Shown here in pieces: positions 16,505-24,003 of a DNA stretch of 41,506 nt. The stretch covers positions 1-41,506 of the forward strand of contig DBXV01000018.1 of the NCBI GenBank assembly GCA_002309695.1. Reading direction: 5' to 3'. The position numbers and the translations under genes are program-made. The notes beneath the pieces were generated by a model. The model did no database searches. It saw nothing but the letters and a program-made list of their open reading frames with translations, and was not told the DNA's origin. The first letter of the stretch is position 1; each line of letters starts with the position of its first letter. The DNA comes from Myxococcales bacterium UBA1203 (GTDB lineage Bacteria; Myxococcota; Myxococcia; Myxococcales; UBA5297).

Positions 16505-16536
16505 GCCGGACGGCTGGCAGCCGACTTCAAATGCGA

Positions 16537-16574
16537 GCCCGTTTCCTTTCTTTGAGAGGGAACGGGCTTTTTTT
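16537..16574 (+). terminator. Terminator of xdhAB
   Basis: GCCCGTTTCC (16537-16546) pairs with GGGAACGGGC (16558-16567, one wobble), followed by seven T. Confidence 0.9.
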
Positions 16575-16660
16575 GTGTCCGGACACCGACGGCCCCGGCA
16601 GCATGGAGAGAGTCCGCCATTGAAAAGAGACCTGAAAGTGAGTAATGGGGGGCTTGTTTT

Positions 16661-16684
16661 CGATGTATTTTATAATTTATATCG
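16661..16684. promoter_or_regulatory. Operator-like palindrome upstream of the acyl-CoA dehydrogenase-etf operon
   Basis: A 24-base AT-rich imperfect palindrome from CGATGTA to TATATCG, lying in a GC-rich region. It shares at least 20 of 30 aligned positions with the xdhA site and has the same span as the perfect palindrome at 7497-7520. A TATAAT (16671-16676) lies inside it but has no -35 at the right distance. The 304-base gap between xdhB and the next gene otherwise holds the xdhB terminator and the elements at 16699-16738. Confidence 0.55.
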
Positions 16685-16698
16685 GATGTGAGTGAAGG

Positions 16699-16738
16699 CG
16701 CCGTTCCAGGTTGTTCTGGGACGGCGTTCTCTTTGGAT
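16699..16738 (+). promoter_or_regulatory. Hairpin and possible promoter before the acyl-CoA dehydrogenase gene
   Basis: CGCCGTTCCAG (16699-16709) and CTGGGACGGCG (16716-16726) form a perfect 11-base inverted repeat with a GTTGTT loop. Overlapping it, TTGTTC (16711-16716) and TTGGAT (16733-16738) could be a weak promoter, followed by GCACTGA and five T. That places the palindrome at about -72. The hairpin could instead be a transcribed leader structure if the start lies upstream. Confidence 0.35.
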
Positions 16739-16808
16739 GCACTGATTTTTCAGCCCGCCCGATGCCGCGCGTTGTGCGGTTCAGCGGCCCGGGCGCTCGG
16801 AGCGATGG

Positions 16809-17945
16809 ATGGACCTGACGCTGAGCAGGGAACAGGAGATGGCCAGAGGGCTTTTCCGCGAGTTTGCGGAACGTGAAGTGAAGCCTCTGGCGCAGCAGAT
16901 TGACGAGGAGGAGCGCTTCCCGCGCGAGACGGTGGAGAAGATGGCCCGCCTCGGGTTTCTGGGCATTCCCATCCCCAGGGAATACGGCGGCCAGGGGTGC
17001 GACGAGCTGACCTACCTCCTCTGCGTGGAGGAACTGGCCAAGGTCTGCGCCACCACGGCGGTTCTGCTCTCGGCGCATGTCTCACTCGCCTGCGGGACGA
17101 TTCTTAAACATGGCACAGAGGTCCAGAAGCAGCGCTTCCTCGTGCCGCTGGCAAAGGGCGAGAAGCTGGGGGCCTTTGCTTTGACAGAGCCCAACGCCGG
17201 CACGGACGCTTCGGCGCAGCAGACGCGGGCGGTTCTGGACGGGGACGATTACGTCATCGACGGCTCCAAAATTTTCATCACCAACGGCAAGGAGGCGGAC
17301 ATCTACATCGTGTTCGCCATGACCGACCGCTCCAAGGGCACGAAGGGCATCACCGCGTTCATCGTCGAGAAGGGGACGCCCGGATTCACCTTCGGCTCCA
17401 AGGAAAAGAAGATGGGCATTCGCGGGTCGTCCACCTACGAAATCTGCTTTTCCGGCTGCCGGGTGCCCAAGGAGAACCGCCTGGGCGACGAGGGGAAGGG
17501 CTTTGGCATCGCCATGCAGGCGCTCGACGGCGGCCGCATGGGCATCGCCGCGCAGGCCACGGGCATCGCCGCCGGGGCGCTGGATCGGACGATTGCCTAC
17601 GTGAAGCAGCGCCGTCAGTTCGGGAAGCCGCTGTCCAAGTTCCAGAACACCCAGTTCCAGATTGCTGAGATGGCGACGCGGGTTCAGGCCGCAGAGCTCC
17701 TCGTCTTCAAGGCTGCGCAGGCCAAGCAGACGCAGAAGCGCTACTCGGTCGAAGCCTCAATGGCGAAGATGTTCGCCAGCGCGACGGCGGTCGATGTGAC
17801 GGCGCGCTGCGTCCAGCTCCACGGCGGCTACGGCTACACGCGCGAATACGAGGTGGAGCGCATGATGCGCGACGCCAAGGTGACCGAAATCTACGAGGGC
17901 ACGAGCGAGGTCCAGAAGATGGTCGTCGCCGGGGCGCTGCTCTGA
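16809..17945 (+). CDS. Acyl-CoA dehydrogenase (butyryl-CoA dehydrogenase type)
   Basis: A 378-residue flavoprotein of the short-chain acyl-CoA dehydrogenase family that interconverts acyl-CoA and enoyl-CoA. Signatures are ALTEPNAGTDAS, the FITNGK flavin loop, RRQFGKPLSKFQ and the C-terminal IYEGTSEVQ with catalytic Glu363. The length is typical. GGAG lies about seven bases before the ATG. It is followed after 20 bases by etfB and then etfA. This arrangement is common in anaerobes, where butyryl-CoA dehydrogenase and Etf form an electron-transfer, sometimes bifurcating, complex. Thiolase, crotonase and hydroxybutyryl-CoA dehydrogenase genes are not adjacent, so the acyl substrate is open. Confidence 0.95.
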   Translation: MDLTLSREQEMARGLFREFAEREVKPLAQQIDEEERFPRETVEKMARLGFLGIPIPREYGGQGCDELTYLLCVEELAKVCATTAVLLSAHVSLACGTILKHGTEVQKQRFLVPLAKGEKLGAFALTEPNAGTDASAQQTRAVLDGDDYVIDGSKIFITNGKEADIYIVFAMTDRSKGTKGITAFIVEKGTPGFTFGSKEKKMGIRGSSTYEICFSGCRVPKENRLGDEGKGFGIAMQALDGGRMGIAAQATGIAAGALDRTIAYVKQRRQFGKPLSKFQNTQFQIAEMATRVQAAELLVFKAAQAKQTQKRYSVEASMAKMFASATAVDVTARCVQLHGGYGYTREYEVERMMRDAKVTEIYEGTSEVQKMVVAGALL

Positions 17946-17965
17946 GGTCTGAGAGGAAAACAGCC

Positions 17966-18760
17966 ATGAACATCATCGTCTGCATCAAGCAGGTGCCCGA
18001 CACCACGGAAGTCCGCATCGACCCCAAGACAGGGACGCTGGTTCGCGAGGGTGTGCCCAGCATTATGAATCCCGACGACAAGGCGGGGCTCGAAGCCGCG
18101 CTCAGGCTCAAGGACGCACTCGGGGCTCATGTGACAGCTCTGACCATGGGGCCGCCGCAGGCAGAAACCGTTCTCCGCGAGGCCATGGCCATGGGCGCGG
18201 ACGCCGCCGTTCTGGTGACTGACCGTGCTTTTGGCGGCGCGGACACGATTGCCACTTCGACGACGCTCGCCGCTGCCATTCGGACGATGGACTTCGACCT
18301 CATCATCACGGGCCGGCAGGCCATCGACGGCGACACGGCGCAGGTCGGGCCTCAGGTGGCTGAGTTTCTGAAGATTCCCAGCGTCGCCTACGCCGAGGGC
18401 ATTCAGCTGGAAGAGGGCGGAAAGAGCCTGCTGGTGCATCGCCGCTTCGAGGACAGGAGCCACGTGGTGCGCGTGAAGCTGCCGTGCCTCGTGACGGCTT
18501 TGAGCGAGCTGAACGCGCCCAGATACATGACGCCCGGCGGCATTTTTGAGGCGTGGCGCGAGCGGGAAATCCGCGTGCTGAAGCGCGCAGACCTTCCTGA
18601 GCTCAGGGACGATGAGATTGGCCTCAAGGGCTCGCCCACGCGGGTGGCGAAGTCGTTTCCCAAGGCGATGAAGCCAGCGGGCACTGTGAAGGCGGGGCTC
18701 TCAGCTGACGAGGCTGCAGACGAAATTACTTCCTGCCTTCAGGCGCACTTCGTCCTCTGA
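17966..18760 (+). CDS. etfB: Electron transfer flavoprotein, beta subunit
   Basis: A 264-residue ETF beta subunit that binds AMP or, in bifurcating forms, FAD. It starts with MNIIVCIKQVPDTTEVRID and carries the beta-subunit signature region VLVTDRAFGGADTIATSTTLAAAI and GRQAIDGDTAQVGPQVAE. AGAGGAA precedes the ATG. The order dehydrogenase-etfB-etfA is that of anaerobic bcd-etf operons. Whether this pair bifurcates electrons needs structural comparison of the beta-subunit FAD site. Confidence 0.97.
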   Translation: MNIIVCIKQVPDTTEVRIDPKTGTLVREGVPSIMNPDDKAGLEAALRLKDALGAHVTALTMGPPQAETVLREAMAMGADAAVLVTDRAFGGADTIATSTTLAAAIRTMDFDLIITGRQAIDGDTAQVGPQVAEFLKIPSVAYAEGIQLEEGGKSLLVHRRFEDRSHVVRVKLPCLVTALSELNAPRYMTPGGIFEAWREREIRVLKRADLPELRDDEIGLKGSPTRVAKSFPKAMKPAGTVKAGLSADEAADEITSCLQAHFVL

Positions 18761-18791
18761 GCAAAACCAGCGAAAGAAAGGCGTTTTCCAT

Positions 18792-19808
18792 ATGGAAAGC
18801 ATGAACAACGAGAAAACGGGCGGCGTCTTTACGTTTGCCGAGCAGGTGGACGGTGAACTCTCCAAAGTTTCGCTGGAGCTCGTGGGCAAGGCCCGGGAAC
18901 TGGCGGGGGGCTTGGGCACATCCGTCACGGCAATTCTTCCCTGTGCCGAGATGGGAAACATGGCGCGGGAGCTGGTGGAGAGCGGCGCCGACCGCGTGAT
19001 TGTCATCGCCCATCCGTCGCTCGGGGATTACGCCACCGAGCCCTACGCACACGCCGTTGCGTCGGTGATTCGGCGTGAGCATCCGGAGATTCTCCTCTAC
19101 GGCGCCACGAGCATCGGCCGCGATCTGGCGCCCCGCATTTCGGCCCGCGTCAGGACGGGGCTCACTGCGGACTGCACCTCGCTCGAAATTGATCCGGAGA
19201 CGAAGGCACTGCGCATGACCCGTCCCGCGTTCGGCGGCAATCTGATGGCCACCATCGTCAGTCCCAACCACCGGCCGCAGATGGCGACCGTTCGGCCCGG
19301 CGTCATGCAGGCGCTTGTGCCGGAGAAGGGCAGGGCAGGGACGATTGAGACGTTCGACCCCGGTTTCACCAAGGGGGCGCTCGACGTGGAGATTCTGGAA
19401 ATCGTCCGGCGCGCGGCGGACACCTCGGACATCGGCAGCGCGGACATTATCGTCGCCGGCGGCCGGGGCGTGGGCAGCAGAGAAAAATTCGCGCTTCTGG
19501 AAGAGCTGGCGGGCGTTCTGGGCGGGACGGTCGCGGCCTCGCGGCCCTGCGTTGAAGCGGGCTGGGTGGAGCCGAGCCGCCAGGTGGGCCAGACGGGCCG
19601 GACGGTCCGCCCCAAGGTCTATTTCGCCATCGGCATCTCCGGCGCCATTCAGCATCTGGCGGGCATGGAGGGTTCCGGGCTCATCATTGCCGTCAACAAC
19701 GACGAGACGGCACCCATCTTCTCGGTGGCAGACCTGGGTATCGTGGGCGACCTGAACGAGGTCATTCCCCGGCTGATTCAGAAGGTCCGCGCGGCGAAGG
19801 CCGGATGA
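18792..19808 (+). CDS. etfA: Electron transfer flavoprotein, alpha subunit
   Basis: A 338-residue ETF alpha subunit. The C-terminal FAD domain shows GRGVGSREKF, SRQVGQTGRTV, FAIGISGAIQHLAGM and NNDETAPIFSVADLGIVGD, all typical. AAAGG lies ten bases before the ATG; a second Met three codons later is possible. It closes the dehydrogenase-Etf operon. The first 30 residues match a direct ETF alpha start, so there is no added ferredoxin domain. Confidence 0.97.
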   Translation: MESMNNEKTGGVFTFAEQVDGELSKVSLELVGKARELAGGLGTSVTAILPCAEMGNMARELVESGADRVIVIAHPSLGDYATEPYAHAVASVIRREHPEILLYGATSIGRDLAPRISARVRTGLTADCTSLEIDPETKALRMTRPAFGGNLMATIVSPNHRPQMATVRPGVMQALVPEKGRAGTIETFDPGFTKGALDVEILEIVRRAADTSDIGSADIIVAGGRGVGSREKFALLEELAGVLGGTVAASRPCVEAGWVEPSRQVGQTGRTVRPKVYFAIGISGAIQHLAGMEGSGLIIAVNNDETAPIFSVADLGIVGDLNEVIPRLIQKVRAAKAG

Positions 19809-19864
19809 GCTGAGCGCCGCGTTTTTGGGCCTCCGACAGCCTGGAAAATTGGCCTTCCGGGAAA

Positions 19865-19895
19865 CTGGAAATGCCTCCGGCCCTGCGGCTAGAAG
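19865..19895 (+). promoter_or_regulatory. Possible promoter of the zinc-ribbon gene
   Basis: TAGAAG (19890-19895) is followed by CCGCCGC and five T; the -35 (CTGGAA, 19865-19870, 19-base spacing) is poor. The 21 bases from 19887 recur exactly at 29037-29057 on the other strand, before the phasin-like gene. The 289-base gap between etfA and the zinc-ribbon gene shows nothing else clear. Confidence 0.4.
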
Positions 19896-20097
19896 CCGCC
19901 GCTTTTTCGGGATGCCTGCCTGATTTTGCAGATGCCCATTCCGGGAGGCAGCCATCGAGGGCGCGCGGTGCGTCGAAATGTCAGCGCGACTGTGTCCCGC
20001 AGCCCCCGATGCGCTGTTTGTCTGACTGATTTCACGCTTCCAGCGTGTCCGTGCCGTCTGAACCGCTCTGCACTGCCGAAACACCGGGAGAACCACA

Positions 20098-21504
20098 ATG
20101 ATCGTCCAATGCGTGTCCTGCAAAACCCGCCTGCGCGTCTCTGAAGAGAAAATCCCTGATGATGGCCTCAAAATGCGCTGTCCGAGCTGCAGGGCGATTT
20201 TCAGGGTGCGCAGACCTGGCGCGGCAGCCTCCAAGCCGCCGGTGGCTGCGGCCGCGGCGGTACAGCCTTCCGCTCCTGCTCCCGCTGCGTCTGCCGCTCC
20301 GGTTCAGCCGCCAGTGGAGTCCGCTCCCGCGGAAAAGCCCCCCATTCAGAGCCAGGAAGCCATCCATCCCCGCTCTGGAACAATGATTTTTGGCTTGACG
20401 GCGGCGCCTGCGCCTGACGCGGCTGCCAAAGAGGCGCCTGAAGAAGCAACGGAGCCCGCGGCAGCAGACAAGCCGAAGCCGATGGGAACGATGCTCTTTG
20501 GCCATCTGGGCGACGACGAATCGCCGTCCAAGTCGGGAACGATGCTCTTTGGGCATCTGGGTGACGATGAGCCGCCGTCCAAGTCGGGAACGGCCCTTTT
20601 TGGAGCGCCGAACCTCAACGTGCCTGCGGAGAATCAGGCCGCGCAGGAGGCGCCCGCCCCTGAGGCCCCTGAGACCAAGGATGAAACCAAGCCGGAAGCT
20701 GCGGCGGACGAGCCAAAGAGCACGGAGACGCAGCCCACAGAATCCACGTCGGAGCCCGCGAAGCCGAGCGGCGAAGAAGAGAAGTCCGAGGCGCCGTCCT
20801 CCGCAGATGCGGCGCCGTCGCCTGATGCTTCCGATAATGCGTCTGCCGAGGCCACCGCTCCGGCGGCTGATGCTTCTGCGGAGGCTGCCGTTCCCGCGGC
20901 CAATCCAGAGGATGCTTCTGTCAAGGCCGAAGATGGGGAAACCCGGACGGGGGATGCAGCGGCTTCGGAAGAGGCTGCTCCGGCGGTTCCTCCTGCTGCC
21001 GCGGCGGACGCTGAGCCGCCCAGTGCGGAGTTTGAGGAGATTGATGACTCGCTGATTGAGGGTGCCGCACCGGCGGACCCGGAGGCTGACATTCGGGCAG
21101 ACGAGTCGTTCATGTCTGAATTTGAGGCCGCCGGGGGACTGTCCCGGCCAGCGCCCGATGTTTCTCCGGCTCCCCCTGCCGCCGATGACGCAGTGCCTCC
21201 GGCAGCTGCCCCGGTGCCGGAAAACAAGGCCGAACTTGAGGCGGTTTCCGAAGCGGCTGCTCCGGAAGCAGCGCCTGCAGCGGCGCCGGAAAAATCCGAA
21301 GCCCCGGCCGAAATTCAAAATGAGAGCGCCAGTTCGGAGAAATCTGTCGCAAAGGCAGAGACCAAGGGCGGCTCACCCATCGTCAAAGGAATTTTGATTG
21401 TTCTGATTGTCGCCGCCTGCGCCTTCATTGTGCTCTGCATGATCTATCCGGACATCATTCCCAAGCTCCGAGAGGCCATCACTCAGTCGTTGAACACTCA
21501 TTAG
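20098..21504 (+). CDS. MJ0042-type zinc-ribbon protein with long disordered region and C-terminal membrane anchor
   Basis: A 468-residue protein with three parts. Residues 1-40 are a zinc ribbon with C5-x2-C8 and a second CxxC (MRCPSCRAIFRV), the MJ0042 form common in deltaproteobacteria. Residues 45-425 are low-complexity Ala/Pro/Glu and contain four GT(M/A)(L/I)FG motifs, two inside near-identical 17-residue repeats. Residues about 427-450 form one hydrophobic helix (VKGILIVLIVAACAFIVL) followed by a short tail. It is likely an inner-membrane protein with a cytoplasmic zinc head. GGGAGAA precedes the ATG. Related proteins occur near motility or envelope genes in myxobacteria, but the function is unknown. 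Confidence 0.8.
   Translation: MIVQCVSCKTRLRVSEEKIPDDGLKMRCPSCRAIFRVRRPGAAASKPPVAAAAAVQPSAPAPAASAAPVQPPVESAPAEKPPIQSQEAIHPRSGTMIFGLTAAPAPDAAAKEAPEEATEPAAADKPKPMGTMLFGHLGDDESPSKSGTMLFGHLGDDEPPSKSGTALFGAPNLNVPAENQAAQEAPAPEAPETKDETKPEAAADEPKSTETQPTESTSEPAKPSGEEEKSEAPSSADAAPSPDASDNASAEATAPAADASAEAAVPAANPEDASVKAEDGETRTGDAAASEEAAPAVPPAAAADAEPPSAEFEEIDDSLIEGAAPADPEADIRADESFMSEFEAAGGLSRPAPDVSPAPPAADDAVPPAAAPVPENKAELEAVSEAAAPEAAPAAAPEKSEAPAEIQNESASSEKSVAKAETKGGSPIVKGILIVLIVAACAFIVLCMIYPDIIPKLREAITQSLNTH
20485..20604 (+). repeat. 51-bp tandem repeat inside the zinc-ribbon gene
   Basis: Two nearly identical 51-base units (20485-20535 and 20536-20586) plus a partial third start (20587-20604). They encode the GTMLFGHLGDDE unit twice and GTALFG once. 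A further GTMIFG lies upstream in the same gene. Synonymous differences between the copies show the duplication is not recent. Confidence 0.9.
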
Positions 21505-21560
21505 CCTGCAGTCAGCTGTCTGATTTTTGATTGGCCGCCGCTGCGGTCCGGGGCGCCAGC

Positions 21561-22394
21561 ATGAGCGAGGTCAGAAACGGTTCGGGTCGCAGGCCGCTGG
21601 CGGAGTCCATGACGGCATCGCTGGCGGCCGTTGAGATTGGGCCGCAGACAGATCGAATTGCCGCAGAGGTGTTCAATCGTTTCCCGGCTGTCGATGTGGC
21701 GCATGCGTTTGAGGAAGTGGCGGCCGCAGCCAGCAGTTCGATGCGGGCCGCCCGTGCGCTGACGGCGCTGTGCCGGTTCCTCAGCTTTGCGTCCGAGGCC
21801 GAGCTTTCGCCGGACAGGCTGGAGGCTTTGCGGACAGCGGCCTCCGAAAATGGTTTTTCGAGGGCACAGGCGCTCCTGGCCGCGCCGCGGGAAAGGCCTG
21901 AGGCTGATTTTGAGGCGCCGTACGATCCTGAAATCAGCCAGCTTTCCCTCGGGCATCAGAAGTCGCTGGCGCGCCGGGCCGATCCGGACCGCATGGCGCG
22001 CCTGGCCGCTCAGGGGGATGCCCGCGTCATTCGCGAGCTTTTGCTCAATCCCCGCCTCACGGAGTCGCTGGTGGTGAGGATTGCCGCCCGGCGTCCCATC
22101 CGCGGCGAGGTCCTGATGGAAATTTGCCGGTCTGCCAAATGGGGCGTGCGGACTGAGGTGCGGCTGGCGGTGGCGATGAATCCCTTTTCGCCGCCCGGTC
22201 TGACGCTTCGGCTGCTGCCGCAGCTGGCCGTGTCGAATCTGCGGAAAATCGCGGCCAGTGAGCAGATGGCGGGTGAAGTCCGGGCCGCTGCCCGCATTCT
22301 GGCGGACAGACACTCGGAGACGGCTTCCCCCCGGATTCAGGAGACGGTCTGGGTCATTGAGACCGCCGATACTGACGAACCGGACGAAAACTGA
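21561..22394 (+). CDS. HEAT/LRV-repeat-like protein, uncharacterised
   Basis: A 277-residue soluble, alpha-helical protein. Its centre (about 135-240) reads as successive helical repeats: LSLGHQKSLARRADP, MARLAAQGDARVIRELLLNPRL, VVRIAARRP, ICRSAKWGVRTEVRLAVAMNPF and LRLLPQLAVSNLRKIAAS. Similar leucine/arginine repeats follow zinc-ribbon genes in other deltaproteobacterial genomes, as far as I recall. They probably form a protein-binding scaffold. The ATG at 21561 is preferred; a TTG at 21531 would add ten residues. The ribosome-binding site is weak. It lies 57 bases after the zinc-ribbon gene on the same strand, so the two are likely one unit. The antisense open frame here (21501-22466) shows no family features. 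Confidence 0.7.
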   Translation: MSEVRNGSGRRPLAESMTASLAAVEIGPQTDRIAAEVFNRFPAVDVAHAFEEVAAAASSSMRAARALTALCRFLSFASEAELSPDRLEALRTAASENGFSRAQALLAAPRERPEADFEAPYDPEISQLSLGHQKSLARRADPDRMARLAAQGDARVIRELLLNPRLTESLVVRIAARRPIRGEVLMEICRSAKWGVRTEVRLAVAMNPFSPPGLTLRLLPQLAVSNLRKIAASEQMAGEVRAAARILADRHSETASPRIQETVWVIETADTDEPDEN

Positions 22395-22499
22395 GCGGGG
22401 GACACCGGGGGTTGCACGCCTGTCCAATAATGGCCGGACCCTCTGGGGAATGCGCCTGCGAACCAATGTTTCAGAGGGGAATTTCGCCCGGAAATTTCC

Positions 22500-22528
22500 T
22501 TGAAGGCGCTTTCTGAATCATCAAGAGT
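22500..22528 (+). promoter_or_regulatory. serC promoter
   Basis: TTGAAG (22500-22505), 17 bases, AAGAGT (22523-22528), CCGCCCGC, then seven T (22537-22543). This is the same layout as the rplM promoter. Confidence 0.5.
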
Positions 22529-22585
22529 CCGCCCGCTTTTTTTGCCGGCACCTGCCGGCACCCTCATCCTGATGCTTTTTTACAC

Positions 22586-22612
22586 AACCGTCCGGAATTC
22601 CTCCGGGCGGTT
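22586..22612 (+). promoter_or_regulatory. Leader hairpin directly before the serC ribosome-binding site
   Basis: AACCGTCCGGA (22586-22596) pairs with TCCGGGCGGTT (22602-22612, one wobble) around ATTCC. TTCTTCTTTG follows and runs straight into AAGGAG (22621-22626). A second palindrome, GCCGGCA/TGCCGGC, lies at about 22544-22559. It could act as an attenuator or affect ribosome access. Confidence 0.5.
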
Positions 22613-22635
22613 CTTCTTTGAAGGAGCCAATTCTC

Positions 22636-23733
22636 ATGCGCGTCATCAATTTTAACGCTGGTCCTGCCGGTCTTCCCCTTCCCGCTCTGGAGCGTGCCCA
22701 GAAGGAGTTTGTCGAATTCGGCAAGACGGGCATGTCCATCATGGAGCACAGCCACCGCGGCAAGGACTACGACGCGGTTCACAACGAGGCCATCGCGCTG
22801 CTGAAGGAGCTCCTGGACGTCCCCGAGACGCACGAAGTCATTTTCATGCAGGGCGGCGCGCATCTTCAGTTCAGCCTCATCCCCATGAACTTCCTGCCCA
22901 AGGGCAAGAGCGCTGACTACATCAGCACGGGTCACTGGTCGAAGATGGCCATCAGCGAGGCCAAGGCCCTCTCCTCCATCGTGGGCGACGTGCATGTCCC
23001 CGTGAGCACCGAGGTTGACGGCAAGTTCACCCGCATCCCCAAGCAGGATGAGATTCACGTCGATCCCAACGCGGCCTACGTCCACTACACCAGCAACAAC
23101 ACGATTTACGGCACCCAGTGGCACTACACGCCTGACGTCGGCAACGTTCCGCTCGTCTGTGACATGAGTTCGGACTTCATCTGGAAGAAGTTCGACGTCT
23201 CCAAGTACGCCCTGGCCTATGCCGGCGCGCAGAAGAACATCGGCCCCTCCGGCGTGGTGGTGCTCATCGCGAAGAAGGACTTCATCAACAGCGGCCGCAG
23301 CGACCTCTCCAAGACGCTGAAAATCTCGACGTACATGGAGAAAAATTCGCTCTTCAACACGCCGCCTACCTTCGCGATCTACATGGTGCGCAACGTCCTC
23401 TCGTGGGTGAAGGACATGGGCGGCATCGACGCGATTCACGCCCGCAACATGAAGAAGGGCGAGATCCTCTACGGCGCGCTGGACGCCATGAGCGATTTCT
23501 ACAAGTCGCCCGTCGAGAAGGACAGCCGCTCCTACATGAACGTGGTCTTCCGGCTGCCCACCGAGGAGCTGGAGGCCAAGTTCGTGGCAGAGGCCAAGGA
23601 GAACAACATGGTTGGCCTCAAGGGCCACCGGGCCGTGGGCGGCATCCGCGCCTCCATCTACAACGCGGTCAGCGTCGAAAACATCGAGGCGCTGGTGTCC
23701 TTCATGGAGAAGTTCAAGAAGGCCAACAGCTGA
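22636..23733 (+). CDS. serC: Phosphoserine aminotransferase
   Basis: A 365-residue fold-type-I PLP aminotransferase of serine (and pyridoxine) biosynthesis, making 3-phosphoserine from 3-phosphohydroxypyruvate and glutamate. It shows the N-terminal NFNAGPAGLP, MEHSHRGKDY, FMQGGAHLQFSLIPMN, and the PLP lysine K200 in GAQKNIGPSGV, followed by NTPPTFAIYM. The C-terminal GHRAVGGIRASIYNA is also typical. The ATG at 22636 has AAGGAG nine bases upstream; a Met six codons earlier lacks a site. No serA is adjacent. A terminator follows. Confidence 0.98.
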   Translation: MRVINFNAGPAGLPLPALERAQKEFVEFGKTGMSIMEHSHRGKDYDAVHNEAIALLKELLDVPETHEVIFMQGGAHLQFSLIPMNFLPKGKSADYISTGHWSKMAISEAKALSSIVGDVHVPVSTEVDGKFTRIPKQDEIHVDPNAAYVHYTSNNTIYGTQWHYTPDVGNVPLVCDMSSDFIWKKFDVSKYALAYAGAQKNIGPSGVVVLIAKKDFINSGRSDLSKTLKISTYMEKNSLFNTPPTFAIYMVRNVLSWVKDMGGIDAIHARNMKKGEILYGALDAMSDFYKSPVEKDSRSYMNVVFRLPTEELEAKFVAEAKENNMVGLKGHRAVGGIRASIYNAVSVENIEALVSFMEKFKKANS

Positions 23734-23782
23734 GCCTGCTGACGGCTCGGCCGCGTGAGGCAGCTGAAAGCTGAAACGAAAG

Positions 23783-23820
23783 CGCACCTCCCCGCAAAAT
23801 CAGGGAGGTGCGTTTTTTTT
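23783..23820 (+). terminator. Terminator of serC
   Basis: CGCACCTCCC (23783-23792) pairs perfectly with GGGAGGTGCG (23803-23812), followed by eight T. Confidence 0.95.
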
Positions 23821-24003
23821 GTCTCATCACCGGCCTCGGATGGCTCCGCAAAACGGTCGTGACTGATTTTGGCCGTTCGAGCGTGGTGTGAACCGGGGCG
23901 AAGACGTCTGTCGGAACGCGGGGAAGACTCTTCTTCACAAAAGTCCATTCGATGTATGGGGCGCCCCCGTTTCAACGCATCGCCCGCGGCGATGGAGGCA
24001 ACC

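Noticed and set aside
16671..16676. Perfect TATAAT as the promoter of the acyl-CoA dehydrogenase gene
   Set aside because: There is no -35 at 16-18 bases, and it lies in the middle of the palindrome shared with two other operons.
21501..22466. Minus-strand frame of 321 codons opposite the HEAT-like gene
   Set aside because: The plus-strand frame has regular helical repeats and normal amino-acid use; the minus frame is Arg/Gly/Pro-rich without motifs.
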